Assembly (NCBI GenBank): GCA_027922465.2
Contig: BQMF02000226.1
Location: 1-64,000, forward strand
Direction: 5' to 3'
Length of the DNA stretch: 64,000 bases
From: Turritopsis dohrnii
Lineage: Eukaryota; Cnidaria; Hydrozoa; Anthoathecata; Oceaniidae
The translations under genes and the position numbers were made by a program. Numbering within the stretch: position 1 is the first letter of the stretch; each line of letters opens with the position of its first letter. Positions 11,796 through 24,130 of this stretch are shown piece after piece. Below the pieces are notes generated by a model that worked only from the letters and a program-made list of their open reading frames with translations, was not told the origin of the DNA and made no database searches.

Positions 11796-14700
11796 ATGAT
11801 GTACAAAGGAGTGTATATTGCGTTCGTGGTTGCTACAATATTGCAACCATATTGCATAAGGAAATTAAACAGTGGAGTTGAGGCGATGCCTACACGCACA
11901 GAAAGTGAGTTCTTATCTTGTTAGTGATCTCTCGATGTACCTTGAATGTATCTGGAGAACGACAAAACAAAGTTTGATATCACTGCGCTTTGATATCATT
12001 CAGTGTTGGTGTGGAGTGAATAATAGCAAAACAAAAAATATGTAATAAGAGACGTGGAGCGGTAGTGTACCGGTAGTGGAGTGGTAGTGTACTGGTAGTG
12101 GAGCGGTGGTGTAGTGGTTAGTACCTTTGGGTGCGACCGCTGCGACCCGTGTTCGTTATCGGCTGTTTTGAAACTTTTATCTCAAGCTGTTTATGCGTTC
12201 CCTTCGTATATAGGTCATGAAATAAAACAAGCTACCAGTAAAATCGAAACGACAGTCGTCCCTGCCGTTGCCAAGTCAAAAATCACCAACGGGTTGACGG
12301 CAAAATCGCAAGACTTCAAGGAAAGTGGCGAACAAGAACGAGTGGGAGAATTCAAGAAAGATGATTGGCTGAGAAATGGTGATGTTTTGCAGCAACTTGA
12401 AGGTATTATACCGAACACTGATCAAAAACGCAAAGCACAGAAAGAAAAAAAAGGTGGTTATCAATTTCAGTATGGCAAGCTTGTGTACCATTCAGGAGAA
12501 AACGACGAACCGGTGCTTGTCAAAAGATCCGTCATAGACGACGACGATAATGACGTTTATTACGATGACGAACAATTCGTGGACGATGATGATAGTAAGA
12601 AATTCCTTCAGATTTCTCACAAACGAAATTATCTCTAGATTATGGTAGCTTCAAAAATGTTTTTATTTATTCACTTGATCGTTTCCAGGCCCTTTCATCT
12701 GGCAGGAATCAATAGAGGAACATATGCCGATGACGGAAGAATTGTTGGAGGAGCTGGAAAGAAACAGACGTGCTATAGAAGATGGTAAGACACTCCTCCC
12801 AACATTTTTTTTCAGTATTTTCCGTTTGATGCAACGTACTACCAGTAGTTGAGTATACTTGTGATTCTTCGTTTTTCTGGGAGAAAGGCCACAGAAAACC
12901 TTATATTAGGCATTACTTAAAGGACACAGAAAACGTTATATCAGGCAATACTGAGCCTCAACACATTGATGTAGCCTGTACAAGTTTCATAACAAAGTGA
13001 TGAAACGTGACACTAACACGTGACACTAACACGTGACACTAACACAATATGTGGTGTGAAACTGTCACGAAAGTGTCATCACATTACTGTCACAACATCA
13101 GTTTGCAACGACAACCTAACATGAATCTGTTATTGCTAGGAGATGATTATCGGCTGATGTACCGACGTCATCGAAAACATCTGCCACACCCTAATATTCC
13201 GATGATTTCTGACGATGACGAAAAAGTGGTAGAATCCGAATATAGTCGAACCACACGTGAGCATGGCCGAAAAATACCGAGGCATGACCGAAAAACGCAG
13301 AAAGGATACCGCAAAGGTACTCCAGTGGAAAGTCGGAAGAATCAATACGACGAGAAAGAATACGTGCAAAGTCGTCATCCTCAAACTGATGTGCGACATG
13401 GTAAAGATAGAAAATTGGAACAACATCCTAAAAATTTCCGTCGCAAACACACCGACACAGACCAGCATGATGAACATGCCGACAGGTTTCGAGGAAGATC
13501 ACATAATTGGGATGAGAGTTTGGATGAAAAAGGTGACATAGCCGACGAAAAAAATCTTGTTGAAGATAGCGACGATTACAACGATGATTATGACGACAGA
13601 GAACTTCCACCTTATATCGACGACAACGACGTAGATTGGATACCAGACACAGTAGTTACAGATGATTATTTTGACGGCAGTTACACGGAAGATGACGACG
13701 ACAATAGTGAAAAAGGGGTTGACGGTGATTTTTACGCCGACACATTAAGCATTGATCCCATTTCAGACGAAGGAGAAGATCATTGGCTTGACAACAACCC
13801 CGACGTCGAGATTCAAAATTTAGCACAAGGCGAAAAATCCGACACTGCTCCGACAACGTCGTCTAAAATCGCTGTTTTAAAAGAAAAGCTGGATGCAATC
13901 GACCAAGCCATGCAGTTATATCCATTGTTGGCTGACGATTTAGTAGAAGACCAGACTCGACTGAATCATCTGCTTTCGATAGAACTCGACAAAAAGCACA
14001 AAGAAGATAAGACAAAAACCAACAGCCGATCACATGTCGGCGACAGTGACGATCATTACGACGACCAAAAAAGCTATTACCACTCAAGAAGCAGACGTAG
14101 TGACGAAGTGATGAACAAAGTCGATATGATGAATATGAACAAAGTGGATATAACTGCAAGCGAAGATCTTCCTCAAGTTTCGACAGACAACAATGACATT
14201 ATCCAACTAGAATCGGAAAAACAAACGGACAAAACGCAGAATGGTATAAATGTTGACGATGAACAGAATAATAACAAAACAATACGCCTCTTAAACAAGC
14301 CACATGGTGCGGAAACAGAAGATAAGATAAAAGATGCGTCGCTGCCTTCCACACTAGATGCCAGAAACACAAAAAATAAAAAGCGGAACATTAGAAGGAA
14401 AAAAACGGACGATTCCGCTGACCAGATTAAACAAGGCGTACACTTGCTGAATCTTCGCCGGCTATTTGGTAAATTACAGAACGCAGAATATCAAAAGAAG
14501 GCTGACGTAACAATACCTGCAATTGGAATCAGCGCTTCTGCACAAATAGGCATCCTTGCTACAAGACTTCCATATGTGAAACGCGAAGGAGGAATGGACA
14601 CTAGTCAAGCGGAATACTGGAAACGAGATGATTCACTTGCAGTTTATCGGTTGCAGAAGCTACTACTAAGAACGTTTCGAGATGTGATCAACTACTTAAC

Positions 14701-15398
14701 ATCAAGGATAACATCGTCGGCTACCGGCAACAAAGGCGACAAGCACACTAACGAAAAAAGTGCAACAGTCATTTTAACCGAACAAATTCCGCACCAACCT
14801 TCACCTCAAACTGCACTGCATGGAATCGCAAGCAACGCAAACAAAATCGTGAAAATGTTAAGAAAGAGGCTGAGTTCTCCATCGCAGAGGGAAAATCAGA
14901 AGCCGGTGGATGAAGGCGATAAAAACGACAGACAGAAAGGTATATCTGATGTTCAAAATACATCTTACTGATTGGAAAAAATTTGAAAGGAGATAAGGAA
15001 TTTACCAGGGCGTAAAAAACCGCAATTGAGTGTGTTCACTACGCCTTCAAGGGCGGGCGTAGAAATACAAAACTTTCTGTGGGGCGGGCTGTACAATATT
15101 CTAGCATTGCTGAAATGTAGCTCATCTTTTACGGTGTTTCATCTTTTCCATTCCAAACTTTACGGTGAAAACTACATTATTTCAATTTGGAAAAACGAGA
15201 CAATAGTTACGCCATTCCTCGTTCTCTCCCTTTTTTCAGATATTAATCTGTAAGGAATTAAAATTGCGATTTCATTTTATTCACCATTAGATTTCGTACA
15301 AATGAGCTGCATTCATTGTTGTTCTTGTCATAGGAGATGTCAACAAACACACACTCGATGATCCGACGCCCAACAACAATGGAGCGCTGAAAAAATAA
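11796..15398 (+). CDS. Secreted, Asp/Lys/Arg-rich granin-like protein, 5 exons, 816 aa
   Basis: Exons: 11796-11904, 12214-12594, 12689-12784, 13140-14939, 15334-15398, all phase 1 and joining perfectly. The N-terminus MMYKGVYIAFVVATILQPYC is a typical signal peptide, so the product enters the secretory pathway. The body is almost entirely charged and low-complexity: Asp clusters (VIDDDDND, DDDDNSEK), many His/Arg/Lys, and numerous dibasic sites such as LVKR, YVKREGG, EYWKR and SRRS. Residues around 700-750 are less charged and contain LRRLFGKL and a Leu-rich amphipathic stretch after EYWKR (VYRLQKLLLRTFRDVI). Signal peptide, acidity, disorder and dibasic sites together are the hallmarks of granins and peptide prohormones; acidic mineral-binding matrix proteins are the alternative. 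Reading through the last donor would end the protein at 14971 instead. Confidence 0.75.
12050..12165 (+). repeat. tRNA-derived SINE-like fragment with preceding GTAGTG tandem repeats
   Basis: Imperfect repeats of a GTAGTGGAGCGGTAGTGTAC type run into GCGGTGGTGTAGTGGTTAGT. The word TGGTGTAGTGG (12107-12117) fits a pol III A box, and GTTCG at 12151-12155, about 34 bases on, fits the core of a degenerate B box. This is how tRNA-derived SINEs start. It lies in intron 1 of the granin-like gene. No intact tRNA cloverleaf is present. Confidence 0.5.
13004..13045. repeat. Tandem repeat, three units of ACGTGACACTAAC
   Basis: Three near-identical 13-nt units in intron 3 of the granin-like gene. Each contains ACGTG, so the array carries several E-box/CRE-like half sites; any regulatory role is speculation. 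Confidence 0.8.
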
Positions 15399-15665
15399 AA
15401 ATAAAACATTCAATTTTTTTTCTTTTTCAATTTTTTAATTAATTTATTTTCTTTTTTAATGTATATACAACTTTATAAAAATTTCAAAGTATATGTAAAT
15501 AGCATGTAAATAATAATTCGAACTTCTTTTACCTTACCATTCGACCAATCAGTGAATTTAAGAATGAACTGGAATGGATTTATTTTCCCGTTATAACCCA
15601 GATAAATTGTTTTGAGAAAGTGTCCACAGGTGATACACCACACAAAAGGCGCCCACTACTGAAGT

Positions 15666-16876
15666 TCATTCAAAATGAATTATGTTCTCCCTGAATGTAG
15701 CGCGTATTTTCACCGCATCTACATCATCGTCGGCGTGCATGTCAGATGCGGACATGTCATCAGTTTTAACAACAAAACCATTCCTGGTATAATGGGGATA
15801 AAGGCATATAGTCGTTCCAAACCATCTGGCCAGAATATCAGTGATGGTTTGATGTGATGTGTTTGTTGAGTTGAGCGAGGCGAGCAGGAACGTTCCGAAG
15901 CTGTAACACAAACGAAAGGATAACAAAACTCACCTCATACTTATTTTTACGCATACTTACCTAGATAGCCTCTTAAGTTCCTTTAAGGTACTATTATCAA
16001 TTATAGTCCTGTAAAGGGGTTCCTACAGCAATTATAAGCACGCATTAGGGAGCTATGAACAGCTCAACTAGACAACCACCCTAGACATGATTTCTACTCC
16101 CTTGCTGAGTGTTCAGCGGAGAGGAGTGATTCAGCGTAAAACAGTCATTCCTGATTTATTGATGAATGCACCTCATGCTTAAGAGGTTCGTCCTACAGAC
16201 CCTGTGTCGAAAAGAACAAGCGTAATAAAATTGGTATGCATGATGTTCTTGCCTATAAGAAACTTAGAAAAGGTACAAAGGAGTTTGGCTAAGGACATAC
16301 AACCAAGGATGAATCAAGATAACTGCTACAAAGAAAAAGAATTCAGATTAAAAAATTCTCTTAGTGTAGAAGATAGAAAACCTCTTACCCAGACCTCCTT
16401 AAGAATGTCACAGCGTCGTGTGTATATGCAGACAACTTTGCACAGCGGTTTTTATCGCATAAACCGTCGTTCATGAAAAACAAGTCAAAATCGTCTATAA
16501 GTACCAGGCTATATTTTTTAGTCATCTCGTGCATAGTGGACATTACTTTCAAAAACTCGTTCACCGTGGCTGGATACAATATGTCGATCTGCTTTAGTGT
16601 AAGGGGATTGGGTTGAGTTCTACCGTTCACGAAATGGGGAAGTCTTTCTAGCTTGTTTTTCGTGATCAGCAACACCGCGAGGTTTTTCTCAGCAGCTTGA
16701 AATGCTAATTCAAACAGAAATGACGTTCTTCCTGATCGACTGGGACCAGTAAGCAAGTAATTGAAATTCGAACAACTCAGTGGATCTGGTTCGTGGATTT
16801 GATCATCTTCATCTTCATCGTACTTCTCTAGATGAAGCATCTTCCGAAACAGGTAGCTACTCACAGCCTTTTTCAT
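15666..16876 (-). CDS. SWSAP1: SWSAP1-like ATPase (RAD51 paralogue, Shu complex), 2 exons, 240 aa
   Basis: Exons (minus): 16389-16876 and 15666-15900, joined GG|C at consensus sites. SWSAP1 pairs with the SWIM protein ZSWIM7 and supports RAD51 filaments in homologous recombination, in the nucleus. Visible features: a P-loop region LLTGPSRSGRTSFLFELAFQ (residues ~41-60), the sheet AVLLITKNKLERLPHF, and a Walker B strand YSLVLIDDFDLF (~122-133). The C-terminal exon carries ILARWFGTTICLY. Length (240 aa versus about 229 in human) and this motif order fit SWSAP1. Odd point: the Walker A lysine is arginine (GxxxxGRT), which could weaken ATP hydrolysis. The ATG at 16876 was chosen because the 20 upstream codons contain a splice-acceptor-like TTCTCTAG. 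Confidence 0.75.
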
Positions 16877-16952
16877 ATTCCTGAATACTTGAAATACTAG
16901 AGAAAAAAAGTCTGAAGGTTCTCGAGCCAGATACAAAAGCTACAGAAATCGA

Positions 16953-16960
16953 TCACGTGA
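16953..16960. promoter_or_regulatory. TCACGTGA palindromic E-box upstream of the SWSAP1-like gene
   Basis: The perfect palindrome TCACGTGA lies about 75 bp upstream of the chosen ATG. It is a binding site type for bHLH-ZIP factors such as USF, MYC/MAX or TFEB. The position is suggestive; function is inferred. Confidence 0.35.
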
Positions 16961-17238
16961 CCTGTTAAACGTCTATGGAGAAGACCTACGAGAAAATCAA
17001 ACAGAAGGAGTGCGTTCGTTTGACAAGATACGATCCATGCTAACCAACATTTTGCTCGTTTACCCCGGACAGAAAAAAACAAAGTTTGGACCGGAAACTA
17101 GCAGTGATCGAGTCTTGTGAGGCAATAGGTACACAGTTGACTAAAAGTTATGATTTGAAGTTTTATTTCGCTTTGAAGTGAAGAAACTAATTTGTTCGAA
17201 TCAAGGAGAGTCTAACCTATCAAACACAGACCGACGGA

Positions 17239-17373
17239 AACTCGCTATGGTTTAAACATCGAAAAGAGATTGGGGACAAGTTAATAGTGTTAATAACGAG
17301 CGAATGGTCGAATATGTTATCAGATACTGCAACACGTCAGTATGACCAAAAAATGTATAAACCATAGCGAGTT
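17239..17373. repeat. 135-bp element with 16-bp inverted termini
   Basis: AACTCGCTATGGTTTA at 17239-17254 and its exact reverse complement at 17358-17373 bound a short AT-rich interior. It looks like a small MITE. Confidence 0.65.
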
Positions 17374-17559
17374 GGTGATATCTGTAAGTGAACCTTTGGC
17401 TGGCTCCGCCATTCCGTTACATAAACAGCTGGAAGTTTTATCAGAGAAAGTCAGTATGAAGATTGTTGATCAAATGGACTCATAACCCCTCCAATTCCAG
17501 ATGTTGCTAGGAAGTGCCACCCTGGCCAAACACGTGAAAAACCGAGGACGAAAAAACGC

Positions 17560-17637
17560 AAAACATCCTTCTCAAGATCATTCATAAAAACTTAATACAA
17601 AACATCCTTCTCAAGATCATTCATAATAAATTGATAC
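17560..17637. repeat. Tandem duplication of a 39-bp unit
   Basis: Two consecutive copies of a unit starting AAAACATCCTTCTCAAGATC, differing at a few positions near the end. The remainder of 16.9-18.2 kb contains no recognisable gene. Confidence 0.85.
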
Positions 17638-18235
17638 AAAATTCTCACAGAAGAGTACAAAATAAACATGAAGTAGAAAACTTGAAGATTCATCATAGAT
17701 ACAAAAACTTAAAGGATTTCCAAAGGTCTTGTTAAAATATGTTCACATGTTACATTTATGATCGAGCGCTTACTAAATACATACAACATTAGTATTTCAA
17801 AAAAAAACAAACAATACGCTTCAATATCAAAGAGAAGTTGAACTCTTCCTATATAGACCTTTTCAAAAAAAGACAAAAACAGACAGTCTTGTATTCATTG
17901 AGTGCAGTAAACTTTTGAGTTCGTTTCTCAACCAAAAACCAAATATCATTCGAATATCACAAGGTGTGGAAAGCCAGAAGCTCTCCATTTTAATCATCAC
18001 AAACTGTTATTTATCATCAAAAGGTTTACTACTACTTTAGATCAATTTGTACAATTTCTTCATGTTACCATGGATATCTGACACATAAAAACAGTCTTCT
18101 GTAAAACATCAAACATTCCAACTCAAACAGAACTCAGCAAAACCCATGTAAGAATACATACCCAGTGACTGCTGCCTGATCTTACCTTTCAGTGAGTCGA
18201 ATCTCACTCAGGCGAGTAAAGAGATAACCCACTTA

Positions 18236-19790
18236 TCAAATTTTGATTCTGTTTGCTAAGAAACACAAGTGAACACCAGACGTCACAAAACTTGCCAGGT
18301 TCATTAGAGATGATAATCCATGGAACTTCATGAATTGCTTTCGCATACTCTGATACTTCGGATCTTCCAATATTGTACCGCTCTTTATTGGACCAATTTC
18401 GTCCCCATGCCCTTTGTCCTTTTCGTACTTATGCATTTCATTCATAATAGAAGTAATGTGTGGTTCCACATACAAGCTATTTAAACATGTGATGGCGCCA
18501 TTTAAAAGCAAACCATATCCCTAAAACCAGAAAAGTAACGCTGTATAAAAACGTATTATCTTTCACAGGTTAGGAACATTGTCTTTCATCCTACTTTACC
18601 CTCAAACTAATAAACACAAAACCCTTACAGAAAAACGATGTCAATTATATGCATGACCACAACTTTAAAATTTCAAATTTTACCCGTTTAGTTAAAATAA
18701 TGATATTTCTTTCATTCATATCATTGCAAAACAAAGTTAAAACATTCGATTTAGGATAATAACAGGTGGCCTAAGGACATGGTGCTCACGTGTTCATGTC
18801 ATCAATCCACTATGATGTCATCAAACTGTGGGTCCTTGAGAACTAGTAGGAATAACTGATGTTTTTGGAGCCTTTGATATAGGGTGATGAAAAAGTTTGG
18901 GTCTAAAATTTTTGGGGACACATGTGAAATCATTAAAATCTTTGGTGGGTAACACCCCTGTAACAGTATGTCTTTGACAGATGGTTGTCTGATACAGTTT
19001 TACTATTTCTACAGCATGGCCAAATTTTCCGTTCAACATTCTCAGATTTCAATTTTCATCACCTTTCAACCACAGGGCCATGAGGGCAAAAGACTCTTTA
19101 AAAAAAACAACACCTCTTTTATGTGGGATACATACTATTTCAAATGAATTTCAAAAGAAACAAAATAATTGATTTGCTGCTTGACAAAAGTAATATCAAC
19201 TATTCTGTTTTCTTGGTAATATTTTCAAACCAAGCAAGCAAATCTGCAATGGTGAAAACATGAAAAAGTTGAAATTCATACCATATACAAGTTCTCGTCT
19301 TTCCATGAGCTCCACGGGTGTAGCATGAGAAATGTGGAGGTCATTGTTGCATTAAGTAACATGCCGCCAACAAAGTATCGATGAAACAATGCTGACTGAA
19401 CTTTACCAAACCAATGACGTGGGAGAATCCTGAGCTTGGTTAAGCCTAAACATACAAGTCTTATAAAATAGTTTCACAGTTATATTACATTGCGGCAATG
19501 CAAAACAACAATATTTATGAGAATTTTTAAAAAATCCTGTAAGGGCTTTAACGTAAATTAAATACAGATTTATAAAAGCATATCGGCATTTAGAAATATA
19601 TACCTGCAACAAAACTGACCCAAAATTGAATGCCAAACCAGAGACCAAATGACCCCAAGTGAACTATATTTATAACTGATGAGGTGTCACTTGTCGAAGG
19701 GAAAAAATGTGCTGCAGCAATCACCCCGCCAACAAAAGCTATTGCTGTGGAACGCTGGTAAGGTGCAATAAATGATATAAAATTTCCCAT
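18236..19790 (-). CDS. TMEM205: TMEM205 homologue, 3 coding exons, 211 aa
   Basis: Exons (minus): 19604-19790, 19282-19445, 18236-18520, in phase. TMEM205 is a small multi-spanning membrane protein (DUF4149 family) reported at the plasma membrane and secretory pathway and linked to cisplatin tolerance in human cells; its biochemical activity is unclear. The family signature is clear: IVHLGSFGLWFGIQFWVSFV in exon 1, LPRHWFGKVQSALFHRYF in exon 2, then NSLYVEPHITSIM, DPKYQSMRKQFMKFHGLSSL and NLASFVTSGVHLCFLANRI in exon 3. Four hydrophobic segments are visible. Compared with the human 189-aa protein there is a short extra N-terminus. A TTCTTTAG acceptor 4 bp before the ATG shows a 5'-UTR intron. 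Confidence 0.92.
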
Positions 19791-20428
19791 AATTCTAAAG
19801 AAAAAAAGAGAGCACAAAATTCTAGTTCAAGATTTAGAGGATCTTGATACTGTAGTAGTATCTCTTTCTTTTGTGTTGTTGATGGCATTTAGTTTCGTTT
19901 GTCTTGTCATGTTCTGTTTGTCAGTTATAACTGATATGCTATCATCATTGTGAATGTATATAATACAGTTTTAAGGACCATATTACAACTGCAACAGATT
20001 ATGATTGTGTATCAGGCAAGTAGCTATCTACAACAACCAGAGTTTAGCCAACAGAACATCAAACAATAAAAAATGACATGCCATTTGCTGCTATATTAAG
20101 ATAAGCATCTATTACACCGAACATTATTTCCTGAACTTTACCATTTCCTTGTCCAATCAAAGCAGGATACATATGTATAGATGAAACTTCTGTATGAAGT
20201 AAAGTAGTGGAAAAGAAAAAGAACTGAGTGAATGGGAAGCCTGTTCACGAAGAGCTCCAAACACTAGCATAGAATGCAAGGCATTTCTCTGACCATAATA
20301 TGAAAAAAAATGCTGTATATAGTCATAAAACAAGTTAGAAATAAAATATCTATACTGAAATGAATGAAACATAACATCTCCAACCCCTTGAGTTAAAAAT
20401 CGGGTATATACACTCTTGACTTAGTGTC

Positions 20429-20469
20429 TCCCCCCCCACCCCCCCCCCCCACCCCCCCACCCCACCCCA
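20429..20469. repeat. C-rich low-complexity tract
   Basis: An almost pure C/A tract (runs of C broken by single A), very unusual in this AT-rich window. On the minus strand its G runs could form G-quadruplexes. It lies upstream of TMEM205. Confidence 0.9.
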
Positions 20470-20779
20470 AAGTGGATCTTGGTTTGCGGTGATCGAAAAC
20501 TGTTTAAGATTTCAGTGCCTCAGATTGTCAAACATTTGTACAGTAATTCTTTAATAATTACGCAGTTAAACACTTGGATAAATTAATTTTCTATGGGGTA
20601 TTAGTGTAAAGAGTTTGTTTACAATAAAAATGAAAACATGCTTCTCTTCATAACCAGATAAAAAACAGTTGTTGCACAAAAAATGATGGCAAATGAAACA
20701 CTAGCCTCTACACCTATGTTATCATGCTATATATAACCATATTATTAACACTGTCCATTATAACCTTGTATATACCCAA

Positions 20780-21170
20780 CATGATTTTCAGCAGACTAGC
20801 CATTGATGTGATATTTAGGACTGAGCTCATTATGTCTTTAGCCTTAGGGCTAGTACCTGTGTTTTTTTTCTTTGTATTATATTCCATTTATTATCTTAGG
20901 GTGGTACAATTATGGTTTTGTAAAGCCTTAATTATATGAAGAGGTCTTGTGTCATCACAGCCATAACTAGATCTTTTGGTGGCTTCCATTTATGACACGG
21001 TAGAAATTCTTCTAGTTGACTCCATTTTTATTCTCATAATTGAGTTTAAGAGAACCATCAAGTTCCATCATTTGGAATATCTGATTTGACCATAGCCTGG
21101 TAATCAAGGAATTTTTCTTCTACTGTGTCAATAATTGCTGGATCATTGATCATGCTTTACTCCTTGAATA
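20780..21170 (-). mobile_element. Possible degenerate hAT-type transposase fragment
   Basis: On the minus strand near 21060-21160 a decayed reading contains INDPAIIDTVEEKFLDYQAM and VKSDIPND, reminiscent of the region before the hAT C-terminal domain in animal elements. Several stops interrupt it. The call is weak. The rest of 19.8-23.1 kb shows no gene. Confidence 0.25.
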
Positions 21171-23112
21171 TTGAATAACTTTGAATCATTTTTCAAACTC
21201 TACAAATGTGTAATTCTTTAAGAACCGGTTATCTAAGGGGAGCCAAAATCTCTGCTATGATTTTATCTATTGTTTTATTTAAAACTATTAATGAAAAAGA
21301 ACGTTATGGTATTGTTCACTTATAATTTTGAATATGAAAGCTTTTCTCTGCATACTTGTTCCCCAGGACCTTCTATTTCAGATAGAAGATCTAGGGAACA
21401 AGTTTGACTTCTTTGCCAAGTTGGAAAAATAAGAAATGCTGAAAGCAGGGACTATCAGAAATTGTGTATTGGAGAATTGAATTCTCTGCATTGAAGTGTA
21501 GAAAAATCAATGAAAATAATTATGCTGAATGAACAATTTGGTATCTTTCTTCAATAGAAGCCATAAATTAAAGTTTAATATGCAGTTATTTGGTATCCTG
21601 GACATTTTCATAAGAATCCTGGAGAACAAGAACTTAGTCAACTATATGATTGTTTGTTTTTTTTTCAGAAACAATTCTTGACTTGAGTGTGAGTGCAAGC
21701 TTTGGCACTGAATATGCTACAGTAGACTAAATTCCATCTCTTGCTAAAGTTGATGTGTAAAATCTATTAAATGTTTCGTTAAAAAAAACAAACAAACTGA
21801 AACATGAGCAATATAAATAACTTTCAAATATTTATATCTGGTACCCTGTACAAACTAAAAAATTATCAAAAATCTCTATGTATCAAAGTAAATGAATGTG
21901 CTGATTTCTAAAACTAAAACATCTTACCTTATATCATCAAAATCAAAATGACCCCTTAGAAAACTAAATCAACAAAAAATCATTTTGAAGTGTAAAATGA
22001 GCATTTAAATTATCACCAAGATCCATTTATACACAAGTCAAGTCAGTAGTCTTCATCATTGATGTTTTTAATGTTGAAACATTCAGAAATTATAGAAAAA
22101 AGAGTACATGCATTTATAAACATGATCATCATGTATGTTCGCATCAGCTAAATGCTTCCATTCATTGATTGCATTGTAATTTTTTAAACCCTGCTTGATT
22201 AAATAAACAAAATGGTAAATGATGATGATAATAATAATGTTGCTACCAAGTTGTTCAGGAGATAATTTTGGTTCTTCCTTGAGACATGACACTTCACTAA
22301 ACCAGTCCCTCCACTCCTCCTATTTCTTTAACTACCTCATCACACACAAAATACAGGACAGGGGGTGGATGGATGGCATCCATCAGGAGGGGGAGAGGAG
22401 CACAGGCTGGTTAACCTCTTTAAAAACAAATATATAAAAATCAGCTTTTTTTCTTTCCACCACAGTCAACAAATAGAGGAACAATGCAATAAATTACTCA
22501 ATTTCTCAATAAAAAATTCCCAGAAACAAAAACAAAGGTGTTTTTCTTCTTTTTCTGAAAAGTTACAGATTACGCATCCGTGTGTATTTGCACGAATGTT
22601 TTTTAATGAAAAGTCTGGTGCATGCACTGGACTTTCCAGATCACCCAGTCTAAAAATCGCATGGTACTGGTGTAGAGCGATGATGATGATGTATGACCAT
22701 GCTTTTTCATTAAATTATCTATTGTCAAGTTTATTTTTGTTTGAAGCCGATATTGGGTAATGGAATATCTCTATGTGAATAGAGGAAAAGTAAAAGTGCA
22801 CAATAACCATGACTGCACAAGAATTATGGATTATCCAAGCGCGATTGTCGTAGTTATGACAACAACTCCACGAAATGTAAAATGATTGTAAGAGCCTCAT
22901 TGTTGAAAAGTAAGAATGACAGGAAAATGCTCAGCATAAAAACTACATAAAAATTAGGTCCACATTTAAAAATCATAACATCCAAAAACATTAAAGCGCT
23001 GACCAGCTTTCAGCTTATCGAAGTCATATGTTGGATCCAACCTCGTCCCCAGGGATTCTTGCCGATATTCGGACGACGGTTGATATATCAATTCAATAAT
23101 TTTTTACGTTTA

Positions 23113-23529
23113 TTAAACAGATGTACATTCTTTTACCCTCATACGAAAATTAAGTCGACGGCAAATTCCAAGACGGCAGACTGTCGCTAAAATTGTTCTT
23201 GTGCCGTCGTCGTTGCAATATGAAGGCATGGAGAAAGAAATATTATCTCTTTCTTTATGTTTTGAAAGTGATAACAATTGCCGAGATAAATATGCTCTCC
23301 ATCGCGGTAAAGAGTGCCTTTTATTTAACATGTTTGACGTTCTTCTAAGATCAATTTCATCTGCGAGGGAGTTGGATGCATCTCCATCCAAGTAATTTCG
23401 GTCGCGGATAGATGAAAGCTGTCTTGAAGTCTCCAACCATTTTTTCCCGATATTAATTCTCGTAATCTCTCTGCAATTGTTCGTCGACATTAAGTTCAAA
23501 AACAAACATATTCCAAAAAGAGCTTTCAT
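23113..23529 (-). CDS. Small secreted protein with dibasic sites and a C-terminal Cys cluster, 138 aa
   Basis: A single open exon starting MKALFGICLFLNLMSTNNC, a convincing signal peptide. The middle is basic with RR and KR sites (RRTSNMLNKRHSLPRWRAYL), and the C-terminal ~40 residues carry four cysteines spaced C-x13-C-x4-C-x11-C, ending KECTSV. The layout of signal peptide, dibasic cleavage site and disulfide-rich tail is typical of a peptide prohormone or small secreted effector. I recognise no family. A TTTTTTCAG acceptor lies 12 bp upstream of the ATG, which suggests a 5'-UTR intron and supports this being a real gene. It has no visible relation to its neighbours. Confidence 0.5.
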   Translation of the reverse strand: MKALFGICLFLNLMSTNNCREITRINIGKKWLETSRQLSSIRDRNYLDGDASNSLADEIDLRRTSNMLNKRHSLPRWRAYLSRQLLSLSKHKERDNISFSMPSYCNDDGTRTILATVCRLGICRRLNFRMRVKECTSV

Positions 23530-24130
23530 TTTTGTTTTCGACCTGAAAAAACTGCTCCTGAAGAAGAAATAAGAAGACTCTCAACGTGTCTATTATCTAT
23601 GAGCTTGGGTTCGAGGTTGCAAAAGGACATGAGTAAGTAAACATATCTCTCAGAAAAGGTCAATGGGAATAACAAAGACATCTCTTAAAAATATCGTTCG
23701 AAGCAAACAGCTCCGTACAAGTCGAAGTAGCGTGCCATTTGCGTGTCCATAAAATTAAGTAAAGCCAAAAACACACACACACACAAAAAAAAAAACTCAA
23801 AGGAAAACAACACACAAGTTATCAAAATGATTTTGTCAATTGAATGGCTTCCAGACTAATGGAATCCAGACTAATTATAAGGACCTGAACAACATGATCT
23901 GATGAAACGAGGCATTTCTCAAAATATACCTTTCTTAGCCAAACAGTGTCAAGAGTCTTTTCTTTCTAAGATACAGCTTTATACGAGACCAATGCTTTTA
24001 TCGAAAATTTTTTTGTCCCTTCTTTCTTATAAACAAGATGACGAATGTTATTTATCTGTTTCATGGTTGCTCTATATAAAGAACTAGCAATGTCAACAAG
24101 AAACTGAAATTAAAAGTTCGCCTCACAACC

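Noticed and set aside
16204..16476. 90-aa plus-strand ORF overlapping the SWSAP1-like locus
   Set aside because: Its second part is antisense to the SWSAP1-like coding exon, and the first part lies in the intron. No independent support.
18821..19039. 72-aa minus-strand ORF inside TMEM205 intron 2
   Set aside because: The TMEM205 exons on either side join in phase 0 without it, and it has no recognisable domain.
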